Source of the DNA: Rhodospirillaceae bacterium
Lineage (GTDB): Bacteria > Pseudomonadota > Alphaproteobacteria > Reyranellales > Reyranellaceae
DNA: 64,000 nucleotides
Direction of reading: 5' to 3'
Assembly: GCA_009772935.1 (NCBI GenBank)
Contig: WOUR01000017.1
Location: 1-64,000, forward strand
Shown here: positions 17,835 to 26,142 of the stretch, in pieces
Layout: each line of letters begins with the position of its first letter
Numbering within the stretch: position 1 is the first letter of the stretch
Program-made: the position numbers and the translations under genes
Notes under the pieces: model-generated
Told to the model about the DNA's origin: nothing
Databases searched by the model: none
The model's input: the letters and a program-made list of their open reading frames with translations, nothing else

Positions 17835-19559
17835 CTAGAGGACCTTGACCTCGACAAGCTCACGTCCGCCCGGGTCGATGACGTGCACGGCGCAGGCCAG
17901 GCAAGGGTCGAAGCTGTGGATGGTCCTCAGGATCTCGAGCGGCCGCGTAGCATCGGCGAGACGATGCCCTCGCAGGGCGGCCTCATAGGGGCCATCTTGT
18001 CCCCGCGCGTCGCGCGGACCCGCGTTCCAGGTGCTGGGAACGACCGCCTGATAGTTTGCGATCTTGCCTTTCTCGATGGCAACCCAGTGTGCCAGCGCGC
18101 CGCGTGGCGCTTCCATGAACCCTGCGCCACGGGCCTGAGGTGGCCACGTTGAGGGATCGAACAGGCTGTCGTCGAACGTGGCTCGATCGCCGGCCGCGAT
18201 GTTGCGCAGCAGCGCGCTGTGCATGTCCGCGAGCGCATCAGCCAGAATCTTCGTTTCAAGGGTTCGTGAGGCAACGCGGCCCAACGTTGAGAAAAGACCT
18301 TCGATCGGCAGATCCAGCCGCTTAAGGCTGCTATCGATGAGTTCTCTCGCCTTGCGATCTCCGGTCGCATAGAGCAGCAGCATGCGCGCCAGCGGGCCGA
18401 CTTCCATTGGTTTGCCACGCCAACGCGGTGACTTGATCCAGGAATAGGAACGATCGACGTCGAGGTGCTCGTACGGTGGCTGTGGTCCCGTGTAGTTCGG
18501 GCGCGTTTCGCCATCGTACGGGTGAAGCGGCTTGTGCTTGCCGACCGAATAATCGTACCAGGAGTGGCTCACGAACTCCTGGACCTGCGCCGGATCTTCG
18601 AGATCGACGGGTAGCACCTTCGACAAATCGCGATCGAGAATGGCGCCGCGCGGAAACAACAGGGTCGACGAATTGAATGTATCGGTCCCGCGTGGAAGAT
18701 CACCATAGCATAGGAAGTTGCCGGTGCCTTCGCCTACCTTGCTCCAATCCTTATAGTAGCTCGCGATCGCCAGGGTGTCGGGTAGGTAGACGTGATCTAC
18801 GAAGTCACGCATCTTCTCGATAATGACGCCCACCTGCTTCAGGCTTGCAGCAGATACGGCCGTCACCTGCTCGCCCTCGCTGATCGTACAGGGAGCGCCC
18901 CCGACCACGAAGTTCGGGTGCGGATTGCGGCCGCCGAAGATGGCGTGAATCTTGACGACCTCGCGTTGCCACGCCAACGCCTCCAGGTAGTGGGCAAAGG
19001 CCAGCAGATTGACCTCGGGGGGCAACTTGTACTCGGGGTGACCCCAATAGCCGTTGGTGAAGATCCCGAGCTGGCCACCGTCAACAAAGCGGCGCAGTCG
19101 GTCGCGGACAGTCGCGAAATAGTCCGTGCTGTTGTTGGTCCAGGGGCTGAGAGAGCGCTGCAATCGTGACGTTGCACCGGGGTCGGCGCTGGCCGCCGAC
19201 ATCACGTCCACCCAGTCGAGGGCATGAAGATGATAGAAGTGCACCACATGGTCGTGGACGAACTGCGTCGCGATCATGATGTTGCGGATGAGCTGGGCGT
19301 TCGGGGGAATCTCGTATCCCAGAGCGAACTCGACGGCGCGCACCGATGCGATGCTGTGAACCACCGTGCACACGCCGCAGAATCGTTGCGTGAACGCCCA
19401 GGCATCGCGTGGGTCACGTCCGTTCAGGATCAGTTCGATGCCACGCATCATGGTGCCGGAGCTCGAAGCGCGGGTGATGAACCCGGAGGCATCGGTCTCC
19501 GCCTCGATCCTGAGGTGCCCTTCGATGCGGGTCACCGGGTCAACGACGATGCGCGCCAT
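17835..19559 (-). CDS. hupL: [NiFe]-hydrogenase large subunit, group 1
   Basis: The 574-residue protein carries the nickel ligands in RFCGVCTVVHS (N-terminal pair) and DPCLACAVH (C-terminal pair). Fifteen residues follow the last His and would be removed by the maturation protease. RIVVDPVTRIEGH at the start and HPEYKLPPE-like stretches fit uptake-type group 1 enzymes. It oxidises H2 in the periplasm with the small subunit. It starts 34 bp after hupS and is followed by the haem/LTXXQ gene, not by a cytochrome b gene. Confidence 0.97.
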   Translation of the reverse strand: MARIVVDPVTRIEGHLRIEAETDASGFITRASSSGTMMRGIELILNGRDPRDAWAFTQRFCGVCTVVHSIASVRAVEFALGYEIPPNAQLIRNIMIATQFVHDHVVHFYHLHALDWVDVMSAASADPGATSRLQRSLSPWTNNSTDYFATVRDRLRRFVDGGQLGIFTNGYWGHPEYKLPPEVNLLAFAHYLEALAWQREVVKIHAIFGGRNPHPNFVVGGAPCTISEGEQVTAVSAASLKQVGVIIEKMRDFVDHVYLPDTLAIASYYKDWSKVGEGTGNFLCYGDLPRGTDTFNSSTLLFPRGAILDRDLSKVLPVDLEDPAQVQEFVSHSWYDYSVGKHKPLHPYDGETRPNYTGPQPPYEHLDVDRSYSWIKSPRWRGKPMEVGPLARMLLLYATGDRKARELIDSSLKRLDLPIEGLFSTLGRVASRTLETKILADALADMHSALLRNIAAGDRATFDDSLFDPSTWPPQARGAGFMEAPRGALAHWVAIEKGKIANYQAVVPSTWNAGPRDARGQDGPYEAALRGHRLADATRPLEILRTIHSFDPCLACAVHVIDPGGRELVEVKVL

Positions 19560-19593
19560 CGAACATTTTCTCCCTCAAGCCGGGCTCGTTTGG

Positions 19594-20562
19594 CTAGAAC
19601 GGCTTTGTGTAGAAGCCGCCAGGGCGATCCCAGAAACTCGGCTGCGCACAGCCCAGACAACCGTGGCCGGAATACATTGGAAAGCTGGTCCCTTGGTTCC
19701 ACTTGATCGTCGTGCAGGCATTGAACGTTAGTGGCCCCTTGCAGCCGAGATCCTTGAGGCACCAGCCCTTGCGAGCGCCTTCGTCGTCAAAGCTGCGCGC
19801 GAACTGCTGGCGCTCGAAGAACGGCAAGCGCGTGCAATTGTCGTGAACGGTCTTGCCGAAGAAGATCTTGGGCCGGCGCAGATCGTCGAGGGCGGGAATC
19901 GAACCGTAAGTGAGATAGTAGGTGACAAGGCCTGTGATCACTTCGGGCACGGGGGGACAACCAGGAATGTTGACGATTGGAGCCGTCACCTTGCCGGCCG
20001 CCACGAGGTCGCCGAGCGCGTCTGCCGCTCCGAAAGCACCGGAAGGATTTGGTGCGGCCGCCCCGATGCCGCCAAAGGCGGCACACGTACCGACCGAGGC
20101 AATAACCGCCGCCCCTTGGGCGGCATTGCGGACCAGCGACAGGCCTGCCTTGCCTCCGGTCGTTGACCGCGCGCCCGCATCCTTTCCGGGAATTGAGCCA
20201 TCGACGATGAGGAAATACTTGCCCCAATTCTGCTCGATCGCCCGATCGCGCGCTGCCTCCGCCGCTGCGCCGGCTGCCGCTTGAAGCACGTGGTGGTAGT
20301 CCAACGAGATGGAGTCGAGGATCAGACTCTCCAGAGTTGGCTCGAAGGAGCGGAGCAGCGATTCGCTGCAGCCGGTGCATTCTTGTACCGACAGCCAGAT
20401 CACGCTTGGCCGGGGCTTGGACGCAAGAGCTTGCGCAATCACTTCCGCGCTTCCCACCGGCAAGGTCAGCACCGAGCTCATGTACCCACAGAACTTCAGG
20501 AAGCCGCGCCGTGACACACCTTGGTTTCGCAATTCTTCGTAGAGCGATGGACGGACTCCCAT
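19594..20562 (-). CDS. hupS: [NiFe]-hydrogenase small subunit, Tat-exported, no C-terminal anchor
   Basis: The 322-residue precursor has a Tat signal (SRRGFLKFC) and three cluster sites: proximal CTGC, GTCAAFGG, PGCPP; distal HDNC with GWCLKDLGC; medial NAC with GHGCLGC. The proximal motif is CTGC, not the CTCC of oxygen-tolerant enzymes, and the extra Cys after the third ligand is absent, so a standard oxygen-sensitive centre is expected. The chain ends GGFYTKPF just after the medial-cluster motif; the usual 40-50 residues with a membrane helix are missing. It may therefore be soluble in the periplasm. Confidence 0.95.
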   Translation of the reverse strand: MGVRPSLYEELRNQGVSRRGFLKFCGYMSSVLTLPVGSAEVIAQALASKPRPSVIWLSVQECTGCSESLLRSFEPTLESLILDSISLDYHHVLQAAAGAAAEAARDRAIEQNWGKYFLIVDGSIPGKDAGARSTTGGKAGLSLVRNAAQGAAVIASVGTCAAFGGIGAAAPNPSGAFGAADALGDLVAAGKVTAPIVNIPGCPPVPEVITGLVTYYLTYGSIPALDDLRRPKIFFGKTVHDNCTRLPFFERQQFARSFDDEGARKGWCLKDLGCKGPLTFNACTTIKWNQGTSFPMYSGHGCLGCAQPSFWDRPGGFYTKPF

Positions 20563-20628
20563 GGCACCGCCTCCTTCCGACTAGCGACGGTCTCTTAGTT
20601 GGCTTTTGGCGACACCAATGCGTGAGAA

Positions 20629-20696
20629 GCGATATCGCGCCCCCAGCTGAGGTTGGGGGATACTGGGGTTTACTTCAGCCAAGGACGCGATATCGC
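20629..20696. promoter_or_regulatory. Paired GCGATATCGC palindromes around a hairpin, upstream of hupS
   Basis: Two perfect copies of the 10-bp palindrome GCGATATCGC lie at 20629-20638 and 20687-20696, about 58 bp apart. Between them, 20640-20659 can form a hairpin with arms CCCCCA/TGGGGG. The block fills the gap between the Spy-like gene and hupS. It may act as operator plus attenuator or processing site for hupSL; no known factor is assigned. Confidence 0.45.
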
Positions 20697-20721
20697 CGGG
20701 GGGCCACGGTGCGCTCGCTTG

Positions 20722-21441
20722 CTACCGAATGCCCATGTGCGGCGCGATGAGTTCGTTGGCGATTTTCTTCTGCTTGTCGTCGAGCGCCGCATAGAGCTTC
20801 GCGTAGGCGGGCTTCAACGCCTTCACGCTTTCCAGGCGCACCGTGAGCCAGCGCTCTTGATCATCCAGTCGGTCGGCGGCGGTTGTCGTGGTCCGCTGCG
20901 GCTGACCCTTTTGGGCGTCCTCGACGCGCTTTGCATTCGTGCGCATAACGGTCGCAAACTCTGTCCATGTCGGCATCTGCGGTTCCGTGATCTTCAGCTC
21001 AGCATGAAGGTAGGCGATGCGACCGTCGATGTGGTCCGTGGGCAGATCCATCATGCGGGTTTGCATCATCATCTGCATCATCTGGGGGCCCATCATGGCT
21101 CCGGGTCCCATTGGTCCCGCCACTTGACCCTGCACGCCAGGACCTTGCATCGCTCCGCACTGTCCGCCAGAGCAATCACCGGGTGTCTGCATGTTCTGCA
21201 TGCCCGAGCCACCCATGTTGTGGCCTTCCATGCCCATGCTCTTTCCCTGGCTCTGCATGCCCTGGCCTTGCATGCCTTGGCCCTTCATACCCTGACCCTT
21301 CATGCCCTTATCGTCGTCCATCATCTGCGCAACGACGATCTTTGTCGGATCGAGGGTCTGCGAAGAACCGATCGCCGGGGCAAGTACGATGGTCGCCATC
21401 GTCGCTAGGCTTGCAGCAGATAAGAAGTTCATACGTGTCAT
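20722..21441 (-). CDS. Met-rich periplasmic Spy/CpxP-like protein upstream of hupS
   Basis: The 239-residue protein has a signal peptide and then a Met/Gly/Gln-rich region with repeated GMKGQ/GMQGQ units (residues about 45-70) and more MM pairs up to residue 135. The C-terminal 110 residues are helical (HIDGRIAYLHAELKITEPQ, LDDKQKKIANELI) like LTXXQ/Spy chaperones. It may bind Cu(I) or shield exported hydrogenase from metal damage. It is codirectional with hupSL, 159 bp upstream, and its C-terminal half resembles that of the monohaem protein at 16974-17828. Confidence 0.75.
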   Translation of the reverse strand: MTRMNFLSAASLATMATIVLAPAIGSSQTLDPTKIVVAQMMDDDKGMKGQGMKGQGMQGQGMQSQGKSMGMEGHNMGGSGMQNMQTPGDCSGGQCGAMQGPGVQGQVAGPMGPGAMMGPQMMQMMMQTRMMDLPTDHIDGRIAYLHAELKITEPQMPTWTEFATVMRTNAKRVEDAQKGQPQRTTTTAADRLDDQERWLTVRLESVKALKPAYAKLYAALDDKQKKIANELIAPHMGIR

Positions 21442-21700
21442 GGGAGTTCCTTTCTTCTGAAGCCAGTTTGTCAGCTACGTGGTTGCCTGCTCTTTTGCAG
21501 TGGCGCGGAACGCGGGGCAGTCGGGCGTCCTCTAAGTTGAGGCAATGCCGTTCGTGGCCAGCGACGTAGCAATATGCGTTTGAGCGGTTCCGGGCGGTCA
21601 GCGTGCTTTCACGTCAATCCCCTCTAGAGCCAGCCTTCTGGCCGTGCCGTGTCTCGTTGCGATGCATTTGAAAGTATTCGGCCAATGAGGCTGATCACGC

Positions 21701-21716
21701 TGTCCCATTTGGGACA
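21701..21716. promoter_or_regulatory. Palindrome TGTCC-N6-GGACA, copy 2 of 5
   Basis: TGTCCCATTTGGGACA is the most symmetrical copy: seven of eight arm bases pair and only the core is imperfect. It lies in the 700-bp divergent region between the hydrogenase side (minus) and the electron-conduit operon (plus). Confidence 0.6.
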
Positions 21717-21934
21717 CGTGCGCGAATTCTGCCGCGGGCTCGTACAAGGGGCATGCGCCAAAGCAATAGGCCCCGTTTCTGCGCCGGACATCTCAGGGGC
21801 CGAGGCTATTGCGGTGGGAGTGAACTCGCCAAGCTTGATGCCCTAAGCGATCGCGACAGTCCCAGGTCGAGCAGATTGAGGGGGCGCCATTGAGGGCCCG
21901 GCAGGCGGCAGATCACGCTAGAAATCTGCATATG

Positions 21935-21950
21935 TGTCTCAAATTGGACA
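21935..21950. promoter_or_regulatory. Palindrome TGTCT-N6-GGACA, copy 3 of 5
   Basis: TGTCTCAAATTGGACA has one arm mismatch relative to the other copies. It is 234 bp from copy 2 in the same divergent region and 200 bp upstream of the gene at 22150. Two sites in one control region are usual for activators that work as dimers or hexamers at a distance. Confidence 0.55.
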
Positions 21951-22149
21951 GCGCAATTCGCCTCTTTGATCAATAGACGCAGAACCGATGCGGAGAAGGT
22001 CGGGCAGCGGGCAAGGATGCTTGTAACCATGCGGGGCAGGGTTGTTCATCCTGAAGTCAACGTCGCTCGTCAATCTGTTGAAGGGGCAACGCGTGCAGAG
22101 CGTCCAGCAAAGGTGTGTCAAGAACATCGAGTAATATTGGGAAGCAGCG

Positions 22150-24102
22150 GTGAAGAGTGAATATCCGCCGGCCCGCAATAAGGCGATGCGCCGTGGCTTG
22201 ATGCTTCTGGCGGTAGCCGTTTTTGGAGGTGCAGCTCCCGCTGCTGCACAGCCCGCAGATTCCCATTCCGAGCATCATCCCGGTCAGACGCCGTCCGCTC
22301 CGTCTGCCGGCCAACCGGCACCATCATCCGCCGGCGGCATGGAGATGATGGGCTCGATGATGGGCGGCCCACCCAGAAAGCAGCTCTATCCCCAGCTGAT
22401 GGAGTTGCCGGTCATGACCCCGGAAGCCCGTCTCAAGATTGAGACGGACGCGCGAGCCCGAATTGTCACCGGCAACGCGGCACTCGTACAGGGGCAGGAC
22501 GATTATCACCGCGCTGCGATGAATAATGACGCGGCCGCAATGTCAGCCGCCTTGTCTCGCCAGCGTGCTGCGTTGGCAGAGATCGAGAGCGGCACATCAG
22601 CGTTGCGTGCGCTCGCAGAGGGGAGTCCGCCCCACGAGATTGCCTTGAGCTGGTTCCGTGACCAGATGAATCTCGCTCGGCCGACCTCGCCAGTACAAGA
22701 AGAGGTTGGACCGCTCAACCTATCTTGGTTCCACATCGTCTCCATGACGGTGGTACTGCTGTTCGCGCTGACGATGCTTGTCGTCGGTGTTGGGCGTCGA
22801 CATCGCTCGCTTGCCTTGGTCAATCGTTTGACTCGACCAGCCGGCCCCCAACCAGCGCAGGGTCGTGCGCCCGTACCGATCTCTGCCTCCCCTACGCCCA
22901 CGACTCCAGCGGTATCCCCTCCACCACCGCCGTCGACAAAGGTCCAGCAGTCACCTCCGCTACCATCGCCTCCAACGTCTATATCGACATGGTCCGGAAC
23001 GCTGCGCGTCGCCAGCATTGTTCGTGAGACACCTCTCGTAAAGACCTTCCGGCTGGTTGAGCCAGGAGGTGGCGCTATCCCGTTCTCCTATGCCCCCGGC
23101 CAGTTCTTGACTTTCTCAGCGCAGATCGACGGCAGACTGGTGCGCCGATCCTACACGATCGCCTCGCCACCAACACGGACCTCGTACGTGGAGGTCACCG
23201 TCAAGCGCGAGGAGGAGGGGGCGTATTCACGCTTCCTGCACGACAGCGTCGTGCCTGGCAGCGTGCTGCAGGTTCGTGGCCCCTCGGGTGTGTTCACCTT
23301 CGATGGGGGAAACGCCGAAAGTATCGTCCTGATCGCCGGCGGCGTCGGTATCACGCCCATGATGTGCGTGATCCGCTATCTGACGGACATGAGCTGGCCA
23401 GGCGAGATCTTCCTGATCCTTGCTGCACGGAACACCGACGAGCTGATCTTCCGTGAAGAGCTCGAGTACCTGCAGCGCCGTCATCCCAAGCTCCATGTTG
23501 TGGCGTCGGTCGGCGCGAGGTCGGAAGGATCAGCATGGATGGGCTTGGAAGGCCAGATAACGAAGGACGCACTCGCCCATGCAGTACCTTCACTAGAAAT
23601 TCGACGCGTCCACCTGTGCGGTCCACCGCCCATGATGGAGACTATACGGCGCATCCTGAGCGAATTGGGTGTGCCAGCCAACCAGGTCAAGACTGAAGCT
23701 TTTGGTCCGGCCACCGGGGCCGTGCCGCCGCCGCGTCCTCTGCCGCCCCCACCGCCACCTTTGATGGTGACGGAGCTTGTCGAGCGGGTCGAGGCTGCCA
23801 CACCTCCGTTGATGGAACCCATACCGGTGGCGGGTCCGGCGACGGCGACCATCTCCTTCGACCGGTCTCACAAATCAGCGCCTCTCCCGCCCGACAAGAC
23901 GGTCCTTGAGGTGGCGGAGTCGATCGGCGTGCCGATCGACTACTCCTGCCGCGTAGGGACCTGTGGCCTCTGCAAGACCAAGTTGCTGGCTGGTCAGGTT
24001 ACTATGGAGGTTCAGGACGCGCTGACGGACGACGATAAGGCGTCCGGGATAATACTCGCCTGCCAAGCCCATTCTCTGGGCGACATCACGGTCGACGCCT
24101 GA
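22150..24102 (+). CDS. Membrane-anchored FAD oxidoreductase/2Fe-2S ferredoxin fusion
   Basis: The GTG at 22150 has GGGAAG six bases upstream and gives 650 residues. In order: signal-like helix (13-33), Met/His-rich periplasmic part with MEMMGSMMGG, a helical domain, a membrane helix (about 193-216) followed by RRHR (positive inside), a Pro-rich linker, an FNR-type domain with RRSYT (flavin), GGVGITPMM near 396 and CGPPPMM near 490 (nucleotide), a second Pro linker, and a plant-type ferredoxin with CRVGTCGLC near 599-607. The flavin and 2Fe-2S parts would be cytoplasmic. It heads an operon with the haem-b-type and seven-haem proteins, divergent from the hydrogenase. Confidence 0.88.
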   Translation: MKSEYPPARNKAMRRGLMLLAVAVFGGAAPAAAQPADSHSEHHPGQTPSAPSAGQPAPSSAGGMEMMGSMMGGPPRKQLYPQLMELPVMTPEARLKIETDARARIVTGNAALVQGQDDYHRAAMNNDAAAMSAALSRQRAALAEIESGTSALRALAEGSPPHEIALSWFRDQMNLARPTSPVQEEVGPLNLSWFHIVSMTVVLLFALTMLVVGVGRRHRSLALVNRLTRPAGPQPAQGRAPVPISASPTPTTPAVSPPPPPSTKVQQSPPLPSPPTSISTWSGTLRVASIVRETPLVKTFRLVEPGGGAIPFSYAPGQFLTFSAQIDGRLVRRSYTIASPPTRTSYVEVTVKREEEGAYSRFLHDSVVPGSVLQVRGPSGVFTFDGGNAESIVLIAGGVGITPMMCVIRYLTDMSWPGEIFLILAARNTDELIFREELEYLQRRHPKLHVVASVGARSEGSAWMGLEGQITKDALAHAVPSLEIRRVHLCGPPPMMETIRRILSELGVPANQVKTEAFGPATGAVPPPRPLPPPPPPLMVTELVERVEAATPPLMEPIPVAGPATATISFDRSHKSAPLPPDKTVLEVAESIGVPIDYSCRVGTCGLCKTKLLAGQVTMEVQDALTDDDKASGIILACQAHSLGDITVDA

Positions 24103-24103
24103 C

Positions 24104-24784
24104 ATGGGCGACAAAGAGCGAGTTGTCGTCCTGGCGCTCGGAACACTGCTGCTCTTCCTTGCGCCTGGCTATCTCTTGCACGTTTCGCCGCGCTTTGCGG
24201 GCAGCCTGGCCGGCGGAGTACTGGGGATCATGGCAGCAACTTTCATGCTGCTGGCGCTCGTCTACCCCGCCGTCAAGTACATCGGTTGGCTGAAAGTTCG
24301 CGTGACGCGGCATGTTTCGCTGGGCCGCCTTCTTAGCTTCCACATCTACGGCGGGCTTCTAGCATCCCTGATTGCCATCCTGCATTCGGGACACAAATAT
24401 CAAAGCGGCCTGGGCATCGCGCTGATTGCGGATATTGTGATTGTGATCGGGACGGGCTTTATCGGCCGTTACTATCTTGCACATCTCGGGACGGAAGTAC
24501 GCCGGCAGCAGGCGCTGCTCGGGACGTTACGCACGGCCTATGATCGCATCGCGCTTCACCTCGGGCGCCAAGCCACTGTCGGCGCAGCCGCACCGGATGT
24601 CCCTATCCTGACACTCGTCGATGCGATTGCAGACATCGAATACTCGCTCGGGATGCGCGACACCGCCAAACGTATCGCCGGTCGATGGATTGTCGTCCAC
24701 ATCGTCGCGTCGATTCTAATGTACGGGCTCCTGTTGCTGCATATCGGCGGAGGAATCTATTATGGGCTGCGGTGGCTTCCATGA
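24104..24784 (+). CDS. Haem-b-type membrane protein (ferric-reductase-like)
   Basis: This 226-residue protein has about five membrane helices. Two of them carry paired His: FHIYGGLLASLIAILHSGH and VVHIVASILMYGLLLLHIGGG, with spacing suited to two stacked b haems crossing the membrane. It starts 1 bp after the FAD/2Fe-2S gene and overlaps the cytochrome gene (ATGA). The arrangement suggests it passes electrons between the periplasmic cytochrome and the cytoplasmic flavin domain. No specific family is recognised with certainty. Confidence 0.75.
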   Translation: MGDKERVVVLALGTLLLFLAPGYLLHVSPRFAGSLAGGVLGIMAATFMLLALVYPAVKYIGWLKVRVTRHVSLGRLLSFHIYGGLLASLIAILHSGHKYQSGLGIALIADIVIVIGTGFIGRYYLAHLGTEVRRQQALLGTLRTAYDRIALHLGRQATVGAAAPDVPILTLVDAIADIEYSLGMRDTAKRIAGRWIVVHIVASILMYGLLLLHIGGGIYYGLRWLP

Positions 24785-25521
24785 AATGGAAGGCGCTTAT
24801 TTACCTGTTGCTTGTAACGGTGACCGTCGCCAGCTCTATCATGGCTGTCGGTACCGTCTATCGTAAGGGATCGGCAAGCTTGCCTCACTGGGCGACATTG
24901 GTGAGGCCGGGCGCCCTTTCAACCAAGCACGCCTTTCTCTCCAATCAGTGCGAGGCGTGCCATACGCCGGTCAAGGGCGTGGAAGCCGCAGCCTGCATCT
25001 CATGTCATGCGGCCGATGCCACGACGCTCGCCCGCGAATCGACGGCCTTTCACGCGACCATTCAGACCTGTGCGACATGCCACGTCGAGCATTTGGGTGA
25101 AGTCCGTCCGACCCGCATGGACCACGATGCTCTGATCGCAATCGGGCGCTCGAGGCTCGTGAACCAACCGTCTCCCTGGTTTGCGTCACTGTCGGGTCAC
25201 GCGCCCGCTGACTTGGGCACGCTCGATTGCTTCGCCTGTCACAGCAACCGCAGTCCGCACCGCGACCTGTTCGGTAAGGAGTGCGCTGCCTGCCATTCGA
25301 CGGCGACGTGGAATGTGGCGGGCTTCAAACACCCGTCGCCCAGTTCGACCGAGTGCGCGCAGTGCCATCAAGCCCCGCCCAGCCATTACATGGGTCACTT
25401 TGAGATGGTCTCGGAGAAGGTGGCGGGCCAGGAGCATGCCCGGGTCGAGCAATGCTATCTCTGCCATCAAACTGATGCTTGGAACGACATCAGGGGGGTG
25501 GGCTGGTACAAACATCACTAA
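24781..25521 (+). CDS. Seven-haem periplasmic cytochrome c
   Basis: The ATG at 24781 overlaps the preceding stop. The 246-residue protein has an N-terminal signal or anchor helix (ALIYLLLVTVTVASSIMAVG) and seven CxxCH motifs: CEACH, CISCH, CATCH, CFACH, CAACH, CAQCH, CYLCH. Extra His residues for bis-His ligation are plentiful. Such c3/c7-like proteins accept electrons from periplasmic hydrogenases in sulfate reducers. Here it is the plausible partner of the unanchored HupSL. A degenerate copy of its C-terminus lies at 41415-41541. Confidence 0.9.
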   Translation: MKWKALIYLLLVTVTVASSIMAVGTVYRKGSASLPHWATLVRPGALSTKHAFLSNQCEACHTPVKGVEAAACISCHAADATTLARESTAFHATIQTCATCHVEHLGEVRPTRMDHDALIAIGRSRLVNQPSPWFASLSGHAPADLGTLDCFACHSNRSPHRDLFGKECAACHSTATWNVAGFKHPSPSSTECAQCHQAPPSHYMGHFEMVSEKVAGQEHARVEQCYLCHQTDAWNDIRGVGWYKHH

Positions 25522-25596
25522 GGGAGTAGACATACAGAAGAAAGAAGAGGGCTCGACACTTTCGCATTATTGCGCTCAAGTGAATACCTCTGGCGA

Positions 25597-25612
25597 TGTC
25601 CCAAATTGGACA
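25597..25612. promoter_or_regulatory. Palindrome TGTCC-N6-GGACA, copy 4 of 5
   Basis: TGTCCCAAATTGGACA is the copy with the longest arms: the symmetry extends to GATGTCC/GGACATC over 20 bp. It lies 76 bp past the seven-haem cytochrome and about 290 bp before the DUF2933 gene. A possible -24/-12 element (TGGCATG and GC, correct spacing) occurs near 25761-25776. No gene is seen in 25522-25899. Confidence 0.55.
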
Positions 25613-25899
25613 TCAGCGAAGGGTGAACTACCAGTAAAGTTCCTCCCTCATCGCTCTGGCCGTACTTCGTTGGTGGTTTCGGAACCTTGGTCCGCTGTTT
25701 AACAATCACGGGCTCCTGCATCCTCACAAGCCCCCGCCTTGCGGCTCATCTGCCATGGTCAATGGCATGACCCCAGCCATTCGCGGATCTACAGCGCGCG
25801 CCAGTGCACGCGTTCCTCAGAAGGGGCCACATTCGAAGTGTCCAACGACTTCTGGCGGCGCTGTCTCGCCTCGATCAACACAGAGGGGCCGACGGACAA

Positions 25900-26142
25900 A
25901 TGGATCATACAAATAAGCCAGCTTGGTGGCGTCAACCGTTCCCCTGGGTGCTGATCGGCTTCCTCACTGCAGGCGGTTTTCTCCTGTTTACCGAACACCG
26001 AGCGCACGTTCTAGGTGTTCTGCCCTTCCTCCTTCTCTTGCTGTGTCCTGTGATGCATCTCTTCATGCATCATGGGCACGGCGGTCGCAGCGGGCAGCGA
26101 CGCAACGCTGATGATCGGCTTAACGAAACCCATCACGACTGA
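25900..26142 (+). CDS. DUF2933 small membrane protein
   Basis: The ATG at 25900 gives 80 residues with two membrane helices (WVLIGFLTAGGFLLFTEH and VLPFLLLLLCPVMHLFMHHGHGG). The ending CPVMHLFMHHGHGG is the signature of DUF2933, a small family that sits beside isoprenylcysteine methyltransferase-like genes in metal-resistance islands. The Cys, Met and His cluster suggests metal binding. Stop and the next start overlap (ATGA). Confidence 0.85.
   Translation: MDHTNKPAWWRQPFPWVLIGFLTAGGFLLFTEHRAHVLGVLPFLLLLLCPVMHLFMHHGHGGRSGQRRNADDRLNETHHD

Noticed and set aside
20629-20659. Rho-independent terminator after the Spy-like gene
   Set aside because: The hairpin has no following T tract on the minus strand, so a simple terminator is not supported.
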